Positions 12,721 to 25,481 of a DNA stretch of 64,000 nucleotides are shown here, piece after piece. Source of the DNA: Vespula vulgaris (Eukaryota > Arthropoda > Insecta > Hymenoptera > Vespidae). Within the stretch, counting starts at the first letter, position 1. The number at the start of each line of letters is the position of its first letter. Location of the stretch: the NCBI RefSeq assembly GCF_905475345.1, contig NC_066587.1, forward strand, positions 1,981,570 to 2,045,569. The letters run 5' to 3'. Under the pieces are notes generated by a model. That model saw only the letters and a program-made list of their open reading frames with translations. It made no database searches and was not told the DNA's origin. Made by a program: the position numbers and the translations under genes.

Positions 12721-14139
12721 AGGGACCTATCATCGTGGGAATTATGCACGGAAGTTAAAGGAACCTCTCTGCATATAATTTTTATTATACGCAATGAGGG
12801 TATGTCTCCTTGCTTCCGTACGCGAATGATAGGGAAAACACTCACGCGCGTGACGGCCGGCACGCGCGTGGGTGTTCGCGATCGCGAGATTTAGTCCTAC
12901 CGAGGACTTCGTTTTGATTTTTGAAATCGAAATATAGACACGACCGGTCGTGTCTCGAGATGTCTGAAGCCGACGGTGTGGACAGTGGAGCAATCTGTAA
13001 GCGGGGTTTTATACATCTCCAGTTTGCTGAGAAGCCCGAAGCTCCCGAAGCGGAAAGGCATCTCGGATCGTGGATTTTAGAGTAGATTCCCCGTTAGCCC
13101 GTGGGTCTTCGCATGCAGCAACCTCCACGCGGTGGGACCTGGGTCGGTAGTACTTGTAATATATCGAATTCTATATCTAAGTTACATCTAAAATCTATAA
13201 TTAAATTATATATAACATCTAAGATGTATAACTAAATTATATATATATAATTATATAGCGCAAGTACTACCGGGCGAATGGCTGCATATTTCAATCTTTT
13301 TCTAAAATCGCTTTTCTGTCTAATTTCAATTAGATTTTAAATTAATTGCATTTTACTTTTATAGTTACATTTAGACAGATAGATAAATTGAATATATCAA
13401 AATTAAAAATTGATTTATTAGAGCAACGTACATAAAACTTTTCTGTCGCATTTATGTTCGCTGTCGGTCCTATTTATTCTTATTGACTTTTATTAATTAT
13501 ATATCTTTATGAAGTATATTAATTATATCCTTTTATTTATTATATTAATTAGTCTTATTAAATATTATTTACGACAATTTTCGGGTGGGACCCTTGGGAG
13601 GGGCCCTTGGGTGTGGGCCTTAGGCGGGTTTCTTTCCTTCAGTAGAGAGAAATCAAACTCAAATGTTTATTGAGTACTCCGATTTATTGGATACCCTGAT
13701 TTTCATCGAGTGAAACGATCTTTGAGTTGCTTATCCATTCTTCCGAACTCCATCTTTCTCACGCTCACATTTCGTGTATCTTTTCTTCGTTTCTCTTGTT
13801 CTTTTCTTTTCCTCTTCTCATTTTTCTTATTCCTGTTCTCTTATTCTTTTACTTTTGTTCTGTTTCAGGTTAGATCATCGAGGGATCTATCGTCGGAGGA
13901 CCGATCAACGTGAAATTAATTTTTACAGAGAAATTTTAATCGTATATTTGTTCTTTTTTATTTTATTTGATAATTAATTTATTTTTTAATTTTATTTTGA
14001 TTTTAAATGTATATTTTTATATAAATGGCTTTTTGTATATAATGCATATTATTTTTGCATATAATTACATATTTTTCTTTTACTCTTTTTCTGTTACAAG
14101 CTAGGTGATCGCTTGAGGGACCTATCATCGTGGGAATTA

Positions 14140-17020
14140 TGCACGGAAGTTAAAGGAACCTCTCTGCATATAATTTTTATTATACGCAGTGAGGGTATGT
14201 CTCCTTGCTTCCGTACGCGAATGATAGGGAAAACACTCACGCGCGTGACGGCCGGCACGCGCGTGGGTGTTCGCGATCGCGAGATTTAGTCCTACCGAGG
14301 ACTTCGTTTTGATTTTTGAAATCGAAATATAGACACGACCGGTCGTGTCTCGAGATGTCTGAAGCCGACGGTGTGGACAGTGGAGCAATCTGTAAGCGGG
14401 GTTTTATACATCTCCAGTTTGCTGAGAAGCCCGAAGCTCCCGAAGCGGAAAGGCATCTCGGATCGTGGATTTTAGAGTAGAATCCCCGTTAGTCCGTGTA
14501 TTTCCACGTGCCGCAACCAAGGATGCGCCCAAGGACCATCGAGGGACTTAGATTTTTACACGGGTGCTTAAAGAATCTTTCTACCTCAGGCGTAGAAAGA
14601 TTTCTTTTCTCCTGTTCGGGCAAGATAGAAGAACACTCGCTTATGTCGGCTGGCATAGACGTTGGTGTTCTCGGGCGCGATTAAGTCCAAACTTGGCTCC
14701 AACGTACTCAACATACTCGCGTGAGTGTTTCCGGAATACTCGCGTAAGTATTTGTGAGTGCGGTAGGATTCAATTTTGGGTTCCGGCGTTTGTCGCGAAA
14801 GCACGACCGGTCGTGCTCTAGTGGTGATCGAAGCTTCCGGTGTTGGATAGTTGAGCTATGCGTAAGTCGGTTCCCAAATGCGGAGACGCATGGGGCTGCA
14901 ATTTTAGCGTTTGGAGGCTTGAATTCGTCGGGAGTGGAGATCGCCCCGTTGCTTTGCTTTCTTGATAGTAGTAGAAGTAGTAAAGAGTAGAGTCACCGTT
15001 AGTCCGCGGGTCTCCAGCAGCAGCAACCTCCACGCGGTGGGACCTGGGTCGGCAGTACTTGTGATGTATTGATATCTTCTAGCCTGCAAGTATGTCCGAG
15101 CGAATGGCTGCATGTTTCAAGATTTTACTAAGATTTTCTCTATCGAATTCCAACTGAATTTCGAAGTACGTGCAATCGAAGTACGTTCTCTTCTACATTT
15201 TCCCTATATTTAGCCATAAATGTATAGTCATTTCTATTTATTGAAATACTTACCTACATAATAATTATTCGAGATTAATTATTATATTTTCTCTCGGGTG
15301 GGTCCCTTGGGATGGGCCCTTGGGCGTGGGCTTCTGTGCGGGTCTCCTTCTTTCAGTACCAAAAAATCGAGCTGGATTTTCATACTCTGGTTTTCCTCGG
15401 GTGTAGTGATCTTCTGTCTCCATCTTTTCTTTCCAATTTCATCTTTTTCACACGTGCATGTGTTCCATTGCAGCTTACGGATTTTCTTTCCTTTCTTTTC
15501 TTTTCTGGTCCATACTTTTCACGTGTACGCACGTTCTGGCTTTCTTCTCTTCTCATTTTCTTCTACTTTTCTTCTCTTTCTCTTCTTCTTTTCGAGAATC
15601 TCGATTTATCCGCGCGGAATACGGGTAGGATAGGAAGAACACTCGCGCGTGTGTCGGCGAGCACAGGCGATGTTCTCGGGCGCGATTAAAAGTCCTACCG
15701 CTATGGACTACGCTTGATTGCTAAAAACGAATATATGACCGGTCGTGCTAGTGAGTCGGTTTATGTGCTGCCGAGTAGAATGGTTTGCTATCTGTAAGCG
15801 TGGACTGACCCTCCTCCAGTTAGCCGCCTGATTTCTTGGTTAGTACATGGAACGCCGCGAACGCGAATTTAGAGTAGAGTCACCGTTTTCCTAACACTCA
15901 CGGGAGTGTTCGGGCGCGATTAAAAGTCCTACCGCGGACTTCGTTTTATTTGTTCGGCGATTATTTGTGCACGCCGGTCTCGCGAATCTTAGAGAGTAGA
16001 GTCCCCGTTAGCTCGTGGGTCCCCAGATGCAGCTACCTCCACGCGGTGGGACCTGGGTCGGTAGTACTTGCGAAACATCGAAATCTATGTCTGAATTATA
16101 TCTACAATCTATAACTAAATTATATATGTAATTATATAACGCAAGTACTACCGGGCGAATGGCTGCACATTTCAATGTTTTTCCAAAATCTTTCTTCTCT
16201 CTAGTTTCAATTAAACGTTAAATTAATTACATTTTAAGTTGTTAATTATATTTCGACAGATAGATATATTGAACACATCCAGATTCTAAATTAATTTTGT
16301 CGAAAATCCCACAGGAAACTTCTGTCGTACTTATGTTCGCTATCTTATTTTAGTTTCTCTCGGGTGGGACCCTTGGGAGGGGCCCTCGGGTGTGGGCCTT
16401 AGGCGGGATTCATTCTTACACTACGAAAAAATTAAACTCATTTATGGGACTCTGATTTCCGTCAAGTGAAACGAATCTAGAGACGGAAACTCATCATTCG
16501 GAATTCTATTTTTTTCACGCGCTCTTACGCAAATTCTCGTATTTTCTTTATTCCATTTGCCTTCTTACTTTCTTCTCCTCCTCTTTTCTTTTTCTTCTTG
16601 TCTTCGTCTTCTTTTAAACCTTTTCTGTTTCAGATTAGATCATCGAAGGACCGATCATCGAAGGACCGATCATCGAAGGACATATCATCGTGAAATTATA
16701 TTTTTACAGAGAAGTTTTTGAATATAAATTTCTTTTTGCATAAAATTTTGCATATAATTTTTGCTGTTATATTTAATTTTTATTATCTATTTAATTTTTG
16801 CTTTTATGTCTACCTCTTCTCTTTTCATTCTTTTTCTGTTTCAGATTAGCTGACCGAAAGATCGATCATCGTGAACTTAAATTTTTATAAGGAAATTTTT
16901 AAATATAAATGTCTTCTTGCATATAACTTTTACATATAATTTTCTCTTTTGCTTTTACTTTTTTGTGTTTCAGGTTAGGAGATCGCTGGACTTATCATCT
17001 TGGGATTATGCACGGAAGTT
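14140..17020. repeat. Duplicated block, left copy (partner 22,145-25,025)
   Basis: Offset about 8,005. It contains the unit with the AGCACGACCGGTCGTGCT palindrome and the CCCTTGGG/ATGGG G-box. Its right copy overlaps the end of the 12.25-kb duplication. The segment 5.7-7.1 kb also recurs at about 12.74-14.1 kb (offset about 7,034). Confidence 0.8.
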
Positions 17021-20000
17021 AAAGGAACCTCTCTGCATATAATTTTTGTTATATGCAGGCAGGGTATGTCTCCTTGCTTCCGTACGCGAATGATAGGGAA
17101 AACACTCACGCGCGTGACGGCCGGCACGCGCGTGGGTGTTCGCGATCGCGAGATTTAGTCCTACCGAGGACTTCGTTTTGATTTTTGAAATCGAAATATA
17201 GACACGACCGGTCGTGTCTCGAGATGTCTGAAGCCGACGGTGTGGACAGTGGAGCAATCTGTAAGCGGGGTTTTATACATCTCCAGTTTGCTGAGAAGCC
17301 CGAAGCTCCCGAAGCAGAAGGGCATCTCGGCTCGTGGATTTTAGAGTAGATTCCCCGTTAGCCCGTGGGTCTTCGCATGCAGCAACCTCCACGCGGTGGG
17401 ACCTGGGTCGGCAGTACTTGTGATGTATCGATATCTTCTAGCCTGCAAGTATTACCGAGCGAATGGCTGCATATTTGAAGTCTTATCCAAAATCTTTTCT
17501 ATGTTATTCCAAAGTAAACGTCGAAGTTTGTACATTTTACATTGATTCTTATATCTTTTGTATATTCGGAAATGAATACACCAGATTAATTATTATAATT
17601 TCTCTTGGGTGGGTCTCATGAGTTGGGCTCATGAGCGTGGGCTTCTGTGCGGGTCTCCTTTCAGTATCGAAAAATCGAGCTTGATTTTCGTACTCTAGTT
17701 TTGGTCAAGCGTACCTACATTCTATGTCTATCTTCTCTTTTCAATTTCATCGTTCTCACACGTGCATATGTTCCGATTATTCTTTCTTTCTTTCCTTCCG
17801 AATTCTATCGTTTTCACGTGCGCGCATGTTCCGGCTTTCTTTTCTTTTCTTTCTCTTCTGCTTCTCCTCCTCTTCATGGATTTCGATATATCGACGAGAA
17901 TCCGATATATCGTCGAAAGGTTCGGTTCATAATCGATTGCTAGACGCGGATACGGGAAGGATAGGAAGAACACTCGCGCGTGTGTCGGCGGACACAAGCG
18001 TGATGTTCTCGGGCGCGATTAAAAGTCCTACGGTGATGGACTTCGTTTGATTGCTGTATCGAATATTGACCGGTCGTGTGTCGGTTCGTGTGCTGCCGAG
18101 TGGTATGGATCTGCTATCCGTAAGCGTGGACTGACCCTCCTCCAGTTAGCCGCCTGAATTCTCGGTTGGTGCGTGGACGCCGCGAACGCGAACTTAGAGT
18201 AGAGTCACCGTTATTATAACACTCCCGGGAGTGTCGGGCGCGATTAAAAGTCCTACCGGGGACTTCGTTTTATAGAACGCCGATTATTTGATCACGCCGG
18301 TCACGCGAATATTAGAGTAGAGTCCCCGTTAGCCCGCGGGTCTCCAGATGCAGCAACCTCCTCGGGGTGGGACCTGGGTCGGAAGTACTTGCGATATAGT
18401 GAAATCTATGTCTAAACTATATAGATATTGTTTAAAATGTATAACTAAATTGTATATATAATCATATAACGCAAGTACTACCGGGCGGATGGCTGCATAT
18501 TTCAATGTTGTTCCAAAGTCTCTTTTCTGTCTAATTACAATTAGACGTTAAATTAATTACATTTTAAATTGTTAGTTATAATTTGACAGAAAAATGAATT
18601 GAATATATTAAAATCTTAAGTTAATGTTTTAAGAGAACGGACAGAAAACATTTCTGTCGCACTTATATTCCCTCTCGTTTCTATTTATTCTTATTCGCTT
18701 TTATTAATTATATATCTTTATGAATTATATTAATTATATCCTTTTATTTATTATATTAATTAGTTTTATTAAATTTTATTTACAACTAGTTTCGGGTGGG
18801 ACCCTTGGGAGGGGCCCTCGGGTGTGGGCCTTAGGCGGGTTTCTTTCCTTCAGTAGAGAAAAATCAATCTCAAATATTTATTGAGTACTCTGATTTATTG
18901 GATACTCTGATTTTCATCGAGTGAAACGATCTTTGAGTTGCTTATCCATTCTTCCGAACTCCATCTTTCTCACGCTCACATTGCGTGTATCTTTTCTTCG
19001 TTCTCTTGTTCTTTTCTTTTCCTCTTCTCATTTTTCTTATTCCTTTTCTCTTATTCTTTTACTTTTGTTCTGTTTCAGGTTAGATCATCGAGGGATCGAT
19101 CGTCGAAGGACCGATCAACGTGAAAATAATTTTTACAGAGAAATTTTAATCGTATATTTGTTCTTTTTTATTTTATTTGATCATTAATTTATTTTTTAAT
19201 TGTATTTTGATTTTAAATATATATTTATATATAAATGGCTTTTTGCATTTAATATTGCATATTATTTTTGCATATAATTACATATTTTTCTTTTACTCTT
19301 TTTCTGTTACAAGCTAGGTGATCGCTTGTGGGACCTATCATCGTGGGAATTATGCACGGAAGTTAAAGGAACCTCTCTGCATATAATTTTTGTTATATGC
19401 AGGCAGGGTATGTCTCCTTGCTTCCGTACGCGAATGATAGGGAAAACACTCACGCGCGTGACGGCCGGCACGCGCGTGGGTGTTCGCGAACGCGAGATAT
19501 AGTCCTACCGAGGACTTCGTTTTGATTTTTGAAATCGAAAGATAGACACGACCGGTCGTGTCTCGAGATGTCTGAAGCCGACGGTGTGGACAGTGGAGCA
19601 ATCTGTAAGCGGGGTTTTATACATCTCCAGTTTGCTGAGAAGCCCGAAGCTCCCGAAGCGGAAAGGCATCTCGGCTCGTGGATTTTAGAGTAGAGACCCC
19701 GTTAGCTCGTGGGTCTCCGGATGCAGCAACCTCCACGTGGTGGGACCTGGGTCGGTAATGCTTGCGATTTGTCGAAATCTTTTGTGATACAAGTATTATC
19801 GAGCGAATGGCTGCATGTTTCAAAGAATTTTCCAAAATCTTTTCTATGTAATTCCAAATTACATTTCACATGGTTTCTTACATCTTTCGTATATTCATCA
19901 ATAGGTGTACCGTCATTTCTATTCATTGAAGCGCATAGCTCGATAATAATTGAAGTAATTTGATTAATTACTATAGTTCCTCTCGGGTGGGTCCCATGGG

Positions 20001-23000
20001 ATGGGCCCATGGGCGTGGGCTTCTGTGCGGGTCTCTTTTCTATATCGAAAAATCCAGCTCGATTTTTGTACTCTGGTTTTGATCGGATCCATCATTCCTT
20101 TTCTTTTCTTTTCTCTTCTCTTCCTTTCAATTCCATCTTTTTCACATACATACGTGTTTCATTCCATCTTACAGGTATTCTTTTCTCTCTTTTCTTCCAA
20201 GTTCTATCGTTTTAACATGCGCGCACGTTCCGGCTTCCTTTTCTTCTTCTTCTCTTCTTCTTCTCCTCTTCTTCACAGTTTTCGATATATCGGCATAGGT
20301 CCGATGTATCGTCGAATGGTTCGGTTCATAATCCATCGTTAGGCGCGAATACGGGTAGGATAACAAGAACATTTGCGCGTGTGTCGGCGGGCACAGGCGT
20401 GGTGTTCTCGGGCGCGATTAAAAGTCCTACGATAATGGACTTCGTTTGATTGCTAAAACCGAATAAATGACCGGTCGTGATACGGTCATCGGATGACTGT
20501 AGAGTGAGACGGTCTATGTGCTACTGAGGAGGATGGTTTATGTCTATTTGTAAGGATGTTCAGTCCGTTGACTGACCCACCTTATATCTATAGTCACCTG
20601 AGTCCATGGTGAGGTGTATGCAACCCCGCGGGACCGCGAATTAGAGTAGAATCACCGTTATTTTAACACTCATGTGGGTGTTCGGGCGCGATTAAAGGTT
20701 CTACCGTGGACCACGTTTTATTGCTCGAAATGCGAAAGGCACGGACGGTCGTGCTTAAAGGCGGGATGTGGGCATCCGAGGCTGACGGCCTCAACGTCAT
20801 CCCTAGTAGGATACCGTTGCGGACTTGATGTCTCTGTTCGCTCATGTTACCTCGCGAACGCCGGGAACGCGTATTGTAGAGTAAAGTTGCCGTTGTACTA
20901 ACACCACGTGAGTGTTCGGGCGCGAATTAAGTGTCCTACCGTGGACTTAGATTTATTTGCTTGATAGATAGATAAAATTACGCCGGTAATGCGTATTTTA
21001 TAGTAGAGTCATTCGGACATTCACGTGAGTGTCCGAGCGCGATTAAAAGTCCTACCGGGGACTTCGTTTTATTTGTTCGGCGATTATTTGTTCACGCCGG
21101 TCTCGCGAATCTTAGAGAGTAGAATCCCCGTTAGCTCGTGGGTCCCCAGATGCAGCTACCTCCACGCGGTGGGACCTGGGTCGGTAGTACTTGCGAAACA
21201 TAGAAATCTATGTCTAAATTATATCTACAATCTATAACTAAATTATATATGTAATTATATAACGCAAGTACTACCGGGCGAATGGCTGCACATTTCAATG
21301 TTCTTCCAAAATCTCTCTTCTCTATAGTTTCAATTAAACGTTAAATTAATTACATTTTAAGTTGTTAGTTATATTTCGACAGATAGATATATTGAACACA
21401 TCCGGATCCTAAATTAATTTTGTCGAAAATCCCACAGGAAACGTCTGTCGTACTTATGTTCGCTATCTTATTTTAGTTTCCCTCGGGTGGGACCCTTGGG
21501 AGGGGCCCTCGGGTGTGGGCCTTAGGCGGGATTCATTCTTACACTACGGAAAAATTAAACTCATTTATGGGACTCTGATTTCCGTCAAGTGAAACGAATC
21601 TAGAGACGGAAACTCATCATTCGGAATTCTCTTTTTTTCACGCGCTCTTACGCAAATTCTCGTATTTTCTTTATTCCATTTGCCTTCTTACTTTCTTCTC
21701 CTCTTCTTTTCTTTTTCTTCTTGACTTCGTCTTCTTTTAAACCTTTTCTGTTTCAGATTAGATCATCGAAGGACCGATCATCGAAGGACCGATCATCGAA
21801 GGACATATCATCGAGAAATTATATTTTTACAGGGAAGTTTTTGAATATAAATTTCTTTTTGCATAAAATTTTGCATAAAATTTTGCATATAATTTTTGCT
21901 GTTATATTTAATTTTTATTATCTATTTAATTTTTGCTTTTATGTCTACCTCTTCTCTTTTTATTCTTTTTCTGTTTCAGATTAGCTGACCGAAAGATCGA
22001 TCATCATGAACTTAAACTTTTATAAGGAAATTTTTAAATATAAATGTCTTCTTGCATATAACTTTTACATATAATTTTCTCTTCTCCTTTTACTCTTCTT
22101 GTGTTTCAGGTTAGGAGATCGCTGGACCTATCATCTTGGGATTATGCACGGAAGTTAAAGGAACCCCTCTGCATATAATTTTTGTTATATGCAGGCAGGG
22201 TATGTCTCCTTGCTTCCGTACGCGAATGATAGGGAAAACACTCACGCGCGTGACGGCCGGCACGCGCGTGGGTGTTCGCGATCGCGAGATTTAGTCCTAC
22301 CGAGGACTTCGTTTTGATTTTTGAAATCGAAAGATAGACACGACCGGTCGTGTCTCGAGATGTCTGAAGCCGACGGTGTGGACAGTGGAGCAATCTGTAA
22401 GCGGGGTTTTATACATCTCCAGTTTGCTGAGAAGCCCGAAGCTCCCGAAGCGGAAAGGCATCTCGGCTCGTGGATTTTAGAGTAGAATCCCCGTTAGTCC
22501 GTGTATTTCCACGTGCCGCAACCAAGGATGCGCCCAAGGATCATCGAGGGACTTAGATTTTTACACGGGTGCTTAAAGAATCTTTCTACCTCAGGCGTAG
22601 AAGGATTTCTTTTCTCCTGTTCGGGCAAGATAGAAGAACACTCGCTTATGTCGGCTGGCATAGACGTTGGTGTTCTCGGGCGCGATTAAGTCCAAACTTG
22701 GCTCCAACGTACTCAACATACTCGCGTGAGTGTTTCCGGAATACTCGCGTAAGTATTTGTGAGTGCGGTAGGATTCAATTTTGGGTTCCGGCGTTTGTCG
22801 CGAAAGCACGACCGGTCGTGCTCTAGTGGTGATCGAAGCTTCCGGTGTTGGATAGTTGAGCTATGCGTAAGTCGGTTCCCAAATGCGGAGACGCATGGGG
22901 CTGCAATTTTAGCGTTTGGAGGCTTGAATTCGTCGGGAGTGGAGGTCGCCCCGTTGCTTTGCTTTCTTGATAGTAGTAGAAGTAGTAAAGAGTAGAGTCA

Positions 23001-25481
23001 CCGTTAGTCCGCGGGTCTCCAGCAGCAGCAACCTCCACGCGGTGGGACCTGGGTCGGCAGTACTTGTGATGTATCGATATCTTCTAGCCTGCAAGTATTT
23101 CCGAGCGAATGGCTGCATGTTTCAAGATTTTACTAAGATTTTCTCTATCGAATTCCAACTGAATTTCGAAGTACGTGCAATCGAAGTACGTTCTCTTCTA
23201 CATTTTCCCTATATTTAGCCATAAATGTATAGTCATTTCTATTTATTGAAACACTTACCTACATAATAATTATTCGAGATTAATTATTATAGTTTCTCTC
23301 GGGTGGGTCCCTTGGGATGGGCCCTTGGGCGTGGGCTTCTGTGCGGGTCTCCTTCTTTCAGTACCAAAAAATCGAGCTGGATTTTCATACTCTGGTTTTC
23401 CTCGGGTGTAGTGATCTTCTGTCTCCATCTTTTCTTTCCAATTTCATCTTTTTCACACGTGCATGTGTTCCATTGCAGCTTACGGATTTTCTTTCCTTTC
23501 TTTTCTTTTCTGGTCCATACTTTTCACGTGTACGCACGTTCTGGCTTTCTTCTCTTCTCATTTTCTTCTACTTTTCTTCTCTTTCTCTTCTTCTTTTCGA
23601 GAATCTCGATTTATCCGCGCGGAATACGGGTAGGATAGGAAGAACACTCGCGCGTGTGTCGGCGAACACAGGCGATGTTCTCGGGCGCGATTAAAAGTCC
23701 TACCGCTATGGACTACGCTTGATTGCTAAAAACGAATATATGACCGGTCGTGCTAGTGAGTCGGTTTATGTGCTGCCGAGTAGAATGGTTTGCTATCTGT
23801 AAGCGTGGACTGACCCTCCTCCAGTTAGCCGCCTGATTTCTTGGTTAGTACATGGAACGCCGCGAACACGAATTTAGAGTATAGTCACCGTTTTCCTAAC
23901 ACTCACGGGAGTGTTCGGGCGCGATAAAAAGTCCTACCGCGGACTTCGTTTTATTTGTTCGGCGATTATTTGTTCACGCCGGTCTCGCGAATCTTAGAGA
24001 GTAGAGTCCCCGTTAGCTCGTGGGTCCCCAGATGCAGCTACCTCCACGCGGTGGGACCTGGGTCGGTAGTACTTGCGAAACATCGAAATCTATGTCTAAA
24101 TTATATCTACAATCTATAACTATATTATATATGTAATTATATAACGCAAGTAGTACCGGGCGAATGGCTGCACATTTCAATGTTCTTCCAAAATCTCTCT
24201 TCTCTATAGTTTCAATTAAACGTTAAATTAATTACATTTTAAGTTGTTAGTTATATTTCGACAGATAGATATATTGAACACATCCGGATCCTAAATTAAA
24301 TTTGTCGAAAATCCCACAGGAAACGTCTGTCGTACTTATGTTCGCTATCTTATTTTAGTTTCTCTCGGGTGGGACCCTTGGGAGGGGCCCTCGGGTGTGG
24401 GCCTTAGGCGGGATTCATTCTTACACTACGAAAAAATTAAATTCATTTATGGGACTCTGATTTCCGTCAAGTGAAACGAATCTAGAGATGGAAACTCATC
24501 ATTCGGAATTCTATTTTTTTCACGCGCTCTTACACAAATTCTCGTATTTTCTTTATTCCATTTGCCTTCTTACTTTCTTCTCCTCCTCTTTTCTTTTTCT
24601 TCTTGTCTTCGTCTTCTTTTAAACCTTTTCTGTTTCAGATTAGATCATCGAAGGACCGATCATCGAAGGACCGATCATCGAAGGACATATTATCGTGAAA
24701 TTATATTTTTACAGAGAAGTTTTTGAATATAAATTTCTTTTTGCATAAAATTTTGCATATAATTTTTGCTGTTATATTTAATTTTTATTATCTATTTAAT
24801 TTTTGCTTTTATGTCTACCTCTTCTCTTCTTATTCTTTTTCTGTTTCAGATTAGCTGACCGAAAGATCGATCATCGTGAACTTAAATTTTTATAAGGAAA
24901 TTTTTAAATATAAATGTCTTCTTGCATATAACTTTTACATATAATTTTCTCTTCTGCTTTTACTTTTTTGTGTTTCAGGTTAGGAGATCGCTGGACCTAT
25001 CATCTTGGGATTATGCACGGAAGTTAAAGGAACCTCTCTGCATATAATTTTTGTTATACGCAGTGAGGGTATGTCTCCTTGCTTCCGTACGCGAATGATA
25101 GGGAAAACACTCATGCGCGTGACGGCCGGCACGCGCGTGGGTGTTCGCGATCGCGAGATTTAGTCCTACCGAGGACTTCGTTTGGTTTTTGAAATCGAAA
25201 TATAGACACGACCGGTCGTGTCTCGAGATGTCTGAAGCCGACGGTGTGGACAGTGGAGCAATCTGTAAGCGGGGTTTTATACATCTCCAGTTTGCTGAGA
25301 AGCCCGAAGCTCCCGAAGCGGAAAGGCATCTCGGCTCGTGGATTTTAGAGTAAATTCCCCGTTAGCCCGTGGGTCTTCGCATGCAGCAACCTCCACGCGG
25401 TGGGACCTGGGTCGGTAGTATTTGTATTATATTGAGAACCAATAGGATATAAATACTATCGGGCGAATGGCTGCATATCTT

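Larger units (their letters stand above)
1..25481. repeat. Higher-order tandem array of hairpin-rich non-coding units
   Basis: The stretch consists of about 17 related units of roughly 1.1-1.8 kb and is cut by the left window edge. Each full unit has, in order: a G-rich box starting GGGTGGG; a pyrimidine tract ending CTGTTTCAG or similar; a block of hairpins; an ACCGGT-centred palindrome in most units; the phrase TTAGAGTAGAGTCACCGTTA; and an inverted repeat GTAGTACTTG / CAAGTACTAC followed by GGCGAATGGCTGCATATTT. The G-box starts at 1815, 3576, 5141, 6549, 7741, 9241, 10999, 12186, 13583, 15296, 16362, 17607, 18794, 19985, 21485, 23301 and 24367. I see no transposase, reverse transcriptase, tRNA, rRNA or long open frame. 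The last recognisable module is the stem at about 25,414-25,481, after which sequence is unique. Function is unknown; a structured non-coding RNA locus, a structured satellite or a small-RNA source are all possible. Confidence 0.9.

Noticed and set aside
15298..15689. Frames of 111-125 codons rich in Phe/Ser/Leu near each G-box
   Set aside because: They translate the pyrimidine tracts (TTC/TCT runs) and resemble transmembrane segments only for that reason.
1..25481. CRISPR array, rDNA or tRNA cluster as explanation of the repeats
   Set aside because: The genome is eukaryotic, repeat units exceed 1 kb without constant spacers, and I found no tRNA box A/B pairs or recognisable rRNA cores.
1..25481. 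Hammerhead ribozyme in the structured satellite
   Set aside because: I looked for CTGATGA with a matching GAAA near the stems and found none in the units.
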